From Mallotus nudiflorus (lineage: Eukaryota > Streptophyta > Magnoliopsida > Malpighiales > Euphorbiaceae): a DNA stretch of 64,000 bases. A program made the position numbers and the translations under genes. The notes under the pieces were generated by a model that worked only from the letters and a program-made list of their open reading frames with translations, had not been told where the DNA came from and searched no databases. Of this stretch, positions 58,759 through 64,000 are shown one piece after another (position 1 is the first letter of the stretch; each line of letters starts with the position of its first letter). Location: contig CANTUR010000630.1 of NCBI GenBank assembly GCA_947683625.1, forward strand, positions 1,116,001 through 1,180,000, written 5' to 3'.

Positions 58759-59235
58759 TGTAATACCCTACGTTTTAATTAAATAAAGTAATTTTTGAAT
58801 TTGTATTGTTAATAAATAATTTTAAATTATATTATACAATTGTTAATTATTTTGCTATCTAATGGAGATATATTTATGTTAATATTATTTTAGGCTTATT
58901 AATTTACATGAGTACTATTTTATTATCATTTTAAAAAAATGACATATATTATTATTATTATTATTTTAAAACTACATGAATTTCATGGTTATTTTATGTG
59001 TGTTACTAAGTACATATATGTATATATATATATGTGTGTGCATGTGTGTGTGTGTATATATATATATATAAGTAGGGTTTAATTATTATTTTATATGTGT
59101 GTGTATTAATTTATTATTGTGTATATATATATATATATATGTATATAGTATGCTTGTGTGTGTATATATATACATATATGTGTGTATAATGTGATTGTGT
59201 GGTGGAGAATTTAGGTGTAATATTATAATATAGTG

Positions 59236-59277
<42 letters not shown>

Positions 59278-62192
59278 AAAAACAAAAAAACAAAAGCTTA
59301 CCTCTTACCGAAGACCCCAAGCCGCTACCACCTCCCCGTCCGCCACCGTCACCACCACGTTTCCTCTCCTTCGGGCGTGCCTCGACCTCCTGGAGCGATA
59401 GTCACCACCGCCAGCCTCTCCTTCCTCCCTCCTTTCTTTCTTTCCAGTACCTGTCTTCTGTCACTCTCGGTTGGAGCTGCCTCATCACGGTCGGAGTTGA
59501 ATCCGGCGCCACCGTAGCTCCCTCAGCCTCCCTCACCTTCTTAGGCGTCAGTCCATATCAAAACCCGTCGTTGCAACTCCTCTCCGGCGTCGGAATTGGA
59601 GGTTGAAGGTGAGTTGGTCTGGGTTGTTTTTAGGTTGTTCTAGGGTTGTTTTCTGGTTGCTTGAGTGGGTTTAGGTGTTAATCTTTAGATATTCTAAGCT
59701 AGAAGATGAATTATACCAATTTGGTTGTTCAAATCCGATTTTTGTGCATTATTCTGATTTTTTCTTGATTTACAGAATTTTTGTTTGATTTTATTTAATT
59801 TTTATTTGACTTTATTTGATATTTTTTAGTTTAATTAGTAATTAGGGTAATTAAGGTTAAATTATTTGTAATGTATTGATGTTATTTAAGATGTTTTAGA
59901 AATTTTGGAGTTAATTATAGATTTTGTAAATTTTGGGTATTAAATTGATATTTTTATTAATTACAAAATTTATTATAAAAATTATGAAATTTTGATAGTT
60001 ACTATTATTATTATATGTTAGTAATTTTGGAACTTAAATTATAGTTTTTGTGATTTTTAAACTATTTTATAAATATTTTTAAGTTTATGTCAAATGTGAA
60101 CTAATAGGTTAAATTATATTTTAAAAAAATTAATTAGTGGTCATTTATATGTTTTTAATTATATTAAGATATTTAATATAAAGAAAATGATTTTTAGATA
60201 TTTGAATAATTTTCAAGGAATTTTTAGTATTAATGGTGTATTATATAAGTTGTATACTATAAGGGTAGAAATGTAATTTTGTTAAATATAGTTAAATAAT
60301 AAATTTGGTTGGTCTGAATAATAATCAAGGAATTTAAAAGGATTTTTTTTACAAATTATCTAGTAATTTAAACCAATTAACACTAATTTCTCAAAATCAA
60401 TTTTAATAATATATTAGGTGTTATTTTGAATATTATGTGTATTTTTCTATTATTTGGATAAATATGTAATTTTACGCTAATTATAATTAAAATATATTTT
60501 AATTGGCTTTATTAACATTTAAGAGGTTTAGAGATATATTTTTATATATGTATTAATAGATAATTTTCATTAAGTAATATTAATTGTGAGGGTTGTTTAT
60601 ATATATATATGTTGGTTTGTGAAATTTTATTTTTTTTAAAATCTATATTGTTAGATGAATTTTTGACTATGGCTAATCATTTTTGTGATGTGTATTTTTA
60701 GGAAAATAAATGATATAATTTTTTTGTGATGTTCTTATTGGATTGTGGTCTCGGTCGGGGCTAAGTGTAGTTCTGGAAGCCTAATTCGAGTATGAATGTC
60801 TGCGGTTATTAGAAGTGCATTTTCTATACAGGTTTGGCTCTATCTTTGATAGAGAGATGTCCGTTTTATAGAGGAGACTCTGTCGAAATTTCGGTAGATT
60901 TTTTCATAAAACGTGATATTCGTAATAATTTTTACCGTTAATTAGGCTTTTTCCTGTCTATCGAGTCTTGTCCGGTCTTCCTCGAGTCAGCCTAGAATTT
61001 CATTGTTTGTGTTGATTTTCAATTTTAATTTCATAGTCATGTTTTAAAATCGATATGATAATTTCTTTTCTAGAGCATATCGGAGCAGAAGCCGTGAAAT
61101 CGAGGCAGATGCGCGGTTGTCAGCCTTCTCATTCATCTTGTAAGTTGATAAAATGATCTGTGCATGTGTTTTATTTAAAGATTCGTGCACTCATATATTT
61201 TATATTTATTATATGATTTATTTAATTTAGTGATGCTATTTAAGGTTTAAGTGCATTTTATTTATTTAAAATCAGTTTTGAGAAATTTTGGTTGAACGGG
61301 CTACCTGGTGGGTTTCACCAGGATTGTGTGCACATGGTAAAGATTGAGAGATGGATCTGAGATATGTATGACTTGTGGATATAAACTGGATCGGGTGCCT
61401 CGGTGGAAGCCTTTGCTCTCAGGGACCGCCAGTGATTGGAAAGTCAATAATGGACTGGGATGAGTGCCTCAGTTGATGCCTTAGCTCTCGGGGACTGCCA
61501 GTGTCATATATTTGGATTAAGTGAACGACTGCGACTTGGTGCCTCGGTTGATGCCTTTGCTCTCGGGGACCGGTAGTCTAGTTTGAATAAGTGGGCTCGG
61601 TTGGCCATTTAGGACTTTGAGTTTAAGGTTCTACCGAAATTTTTTAAAAACTATATCTATACATTATAAATTATTTTCACTATAACTATTTGGTTTTCAA
61701 AAAGGTTTTCAAATCGTACAACTCTTTTTATTGACTTACTCAGTGAGGTCTGATTCCCCTCAATTTATTTTTTTTCAGGAGCTTGGGAGTTCGACCTCAG
61801 ACTGCCTCCACGCCGAATTTCTTCATCATTGGCCATTTTGTGTAGGTCATTGTAAGCTGTACTATTATAATATTCTAGAAAGTTGCAGTAGTAACTGTAC
61901 TATAAATTGTATGACTTAAGTATATTTGTGTATTTTATTTATATGCACCACGTTTATGTATAATGATTTAAGTTTGATTTATAATATGACACTGGAGAAT
62001 ATTTTATTTATGTATTCAATTATGTTTTAATTTTAGAAAAATCAATTTGATAATGTGTTCTGTTATAAAATAAAGTTTTAACTTGTAAGGTTTTATTTTT
62101 CTTTTCTTTAAGGCTTACTACGGGTTTTCGGGGGCCTTATGCCTACTCATTCCCTAGTGCCGATCACGTGCCCTCGGGTTCGAGTCGTGACA
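58759..62192 (+). repeat. Solo LTR related to gypsy family 2
   Basis: 3434 bp, TGTAATACCCTACG to GAGTCGTGACA, with target duplication TTTAT at 58754-58758 and 62193-62197. It is similar to 48552-51561 along its length but clearly diverged. It carries H1 (60838-60854), H2 (61304-61322) and three H3-like units (about 61385-61580). Confidence 0.92.
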
Positions 62193-62197
62193 TTTAT

Positions 62198-63887
62198 GTT
62201 CGGAGATTATAATAATAAAGTACTCTCATACATTTTTATGGTGATTTATTCATAAGTGTTAGTGCATTTTAACTGGTATTATTGTTTGATATGTGTAAAT
62301 ATATCATTCTCAAATGCTAATATGTTGAGATGGTTTATGTGTTTTTCAAATATTAATTTTACGAGGTTAAGGATTGTTGCACGTATGAAATTGAAATTTT
62401 GTGTGGTGCAGAGTTGAGTGGTTTAAAGAAAAATATAAGTTAGTGCATTTATATTTGTTGATCAGTGGGAGCTCATTTTATTTTATTTTTATCTACATTA
62501 CAAAATGATTATTTGATAATGTTTTGATGGGGCTATTTAATAAGATAAATGGAAGTGTTTAATTTCTCATAATTAATGATTTAAAGAATATTATTTACTT
62601 TTAGTATTTGAGATTTGTTAATATTAAAGTCAATATATAGGTATTTTTTTACAATATTTACACTTAGTAAACTCAACTTGAGAAAAAAAAATTTGATAAA
62701 TATTTATGAGAATTGCTAATATTGAGATGAATAGAAATTTATCTTCATCTAAAATATTTAAAGCATTTATGTGAGGTTTGAGAAATTATCTTTTGTGGGA
62801 GTGTTGAATATATATACTAAAAAAATAATAATTATGTTATTTGCTAAATGTGTCACTTATTATTAATTGTGGTGTTATAGAAGAGAGTCTATTCTAAAAT
62901 TTTGGATATCATATCTTGCTTATGGGCATATTTGGTGTTATTCTTATTTAAAAGATCAACAAGTACTTTTGAGCTTATGGCATTTAAATATCTCATTTTG
63001 AACGCATTATGAAGAATTTAGATGGTGATGAGATTAAATTGCATAATGGCAATATAAATATATGACATAATTATTTTTTGGAGATATGGATATTATATGA
63101 ATTTTTAATTCATTTGATTAGTGGGAGTTTATTATTTGTAGATTTTCATATGTGTTTACTATTATCATATATATGCATGTGAGATGCATATTTATATGTG
63201 AATATGCCATGATTTGATGATCATCAATTTATTTTGATTTTATGAATATATTGAGTTTGCATGCAATAAATTATAGTTAAAGTCTTAAGACATTTGTGTT
63301 TTCGTCTTAAGCATGACCAATGTTTATTACAAATATTTCATTTATGTTTCCGAAAACTAGCGGTGTATTTAGCCATAAAAACTTAAGACAATTGTATTCT
63401 GGTTTTAAGTATGATCTTTGGTCATTATATAAGTGTTTCCATTTGAGTTTAGAAAATAATTGTGCGGGGTTTCCATTTGTGTCTTTGGAAACAATTAGCT
63501 TTTCAAAACTTGTGAATTTCTTTTGCTCTTGTAAGCATGTGTGTCTTAAAGATAAATTATTATGAGGAATGACAATGAAAATAGCATATTGATCACATTT
63601 GGGTTGCTATTCTCTTGTTACACTTTCATACCATAATCCATGTCGGTTAAGTTATTTATATTTGTGACTATGGATTGACTTTGTGTCAATAAGGGCATGA
63701 TTACTGTCATAATCTGATATAGATGATTTAATGTTGATTGGATTATTATAAGGTATATTTTCCTTAAACTATATGTTTTTCAAAATTTGTGACCACATTT
63801 GTGTTTGTTGTTCAGTCTGGAGTCATTTTATAAAACATTTTTAAAATTATTAAACAACTCACAATTTATGTTGCCCAAGTGAGAGAA
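62198..63887 (+). other. Internal DNA of the TGTTAG-type element, right part
   Basis: AT-rich with repeated GTGGGAG and GTCTTAAG-type words, no recognisable coding domain. It ends in the purine-rich CCAAGTGAGAGAA tract next to the second LTR. Confidence 0.45.
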
Positions 63888-64000
63888 TGTTAGAAATTTT
63901 ATTATATTTTGGGATGTCATTAATTGTGAAATATTTTGATTTGTGAAAACTGATTGAACAATATAATTTAAGTGAATGTGTGGGGAAACCCAATTTATAT
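63888..64000 (+). repeat. 3' LTR of the TGTTAG-type element (cut by the window edge)
   Basis: Begins TGTTAGAAATTTTATTATAT and matches the 5' LTR for about 42 bp before diverging. The remainder lies outside the window. Confidence 0.55.

Noticed and set aside
59114..59320. Ile-Tyr-rich ORF in the solo LTR
   Set aside because: It is a translation of TA/TG microsatellite in the LTR.

Overview
The window looks like nuclear DNA from a flowering plant, probably a eudicot. It is AT-rich and dominated by nested LTR retrotransposons, with short intron-bearing gene remnants. The only intact host genes I can support are two tandem glycosyltransferase family 17 (GT17) genes on the minus strand (9584-10678 and 15899-16990). 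No bacterial, organellar, rRNA or CRISPR features are visible.

Layout from the left. 1-5060 is the 5' end of a decayed Tat/Ogre-type Ty3/Gypsy element on the minus strand (gag remnant, primer-binding site, LTR). It sits in a second Tat-like element on the plus strand (about 5061-7599), which has an antisense additional ORF, 90-bp tandem repeats, a polypurine tract and a 3' LTR. That LTR is itself interrupted by a complete 387-bp TRIM element (7117-7503). 8280-18830 holds the GT17 duplication: two homologous blocks about 6.3 kb apart, separated by AT-rich DNA. The downstream copy also keeps a recognisable 5' leader exon.

19126-44372 is bounded by two inverted, roughly 250-bp, Mutator-like terminal repeats. 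Between them lie a nearly intact 11.5-kb Tekay/Del-like gypsy element on the minus strand (19673-31160, TSD GGGGT), three direct copies of a related LTR family (31.8-42.1 kb), a solo LTR inserted into the second copy (37080-40340, TSD CCACG), and host-gene fragments. One fragment is the C-terminal exon of a SEC22-type SNARE. This may be an old gene-capturing (Pack-MULE-like) transposon swollen by retroelements.

From 46786 to beyond the right edge there is a TGTTAG-type LTR element without visible pol. It was opened by a decayed gypsy element (48552 to about 57190) with about 28 in-frame stops but no frameshift detected, and by another solo LTR (58759-62192, TSD TTTAT).

The most interesting signal is inside the LTRs. 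Three distinct gypsy LTR families share short inverted repeats whose stems change sequence while pairing is kept. This suggests conserved RNA structure in these retrotransposon transcripts. All comparisons were made by eye; family names are inferred from motifs, not from database searches.
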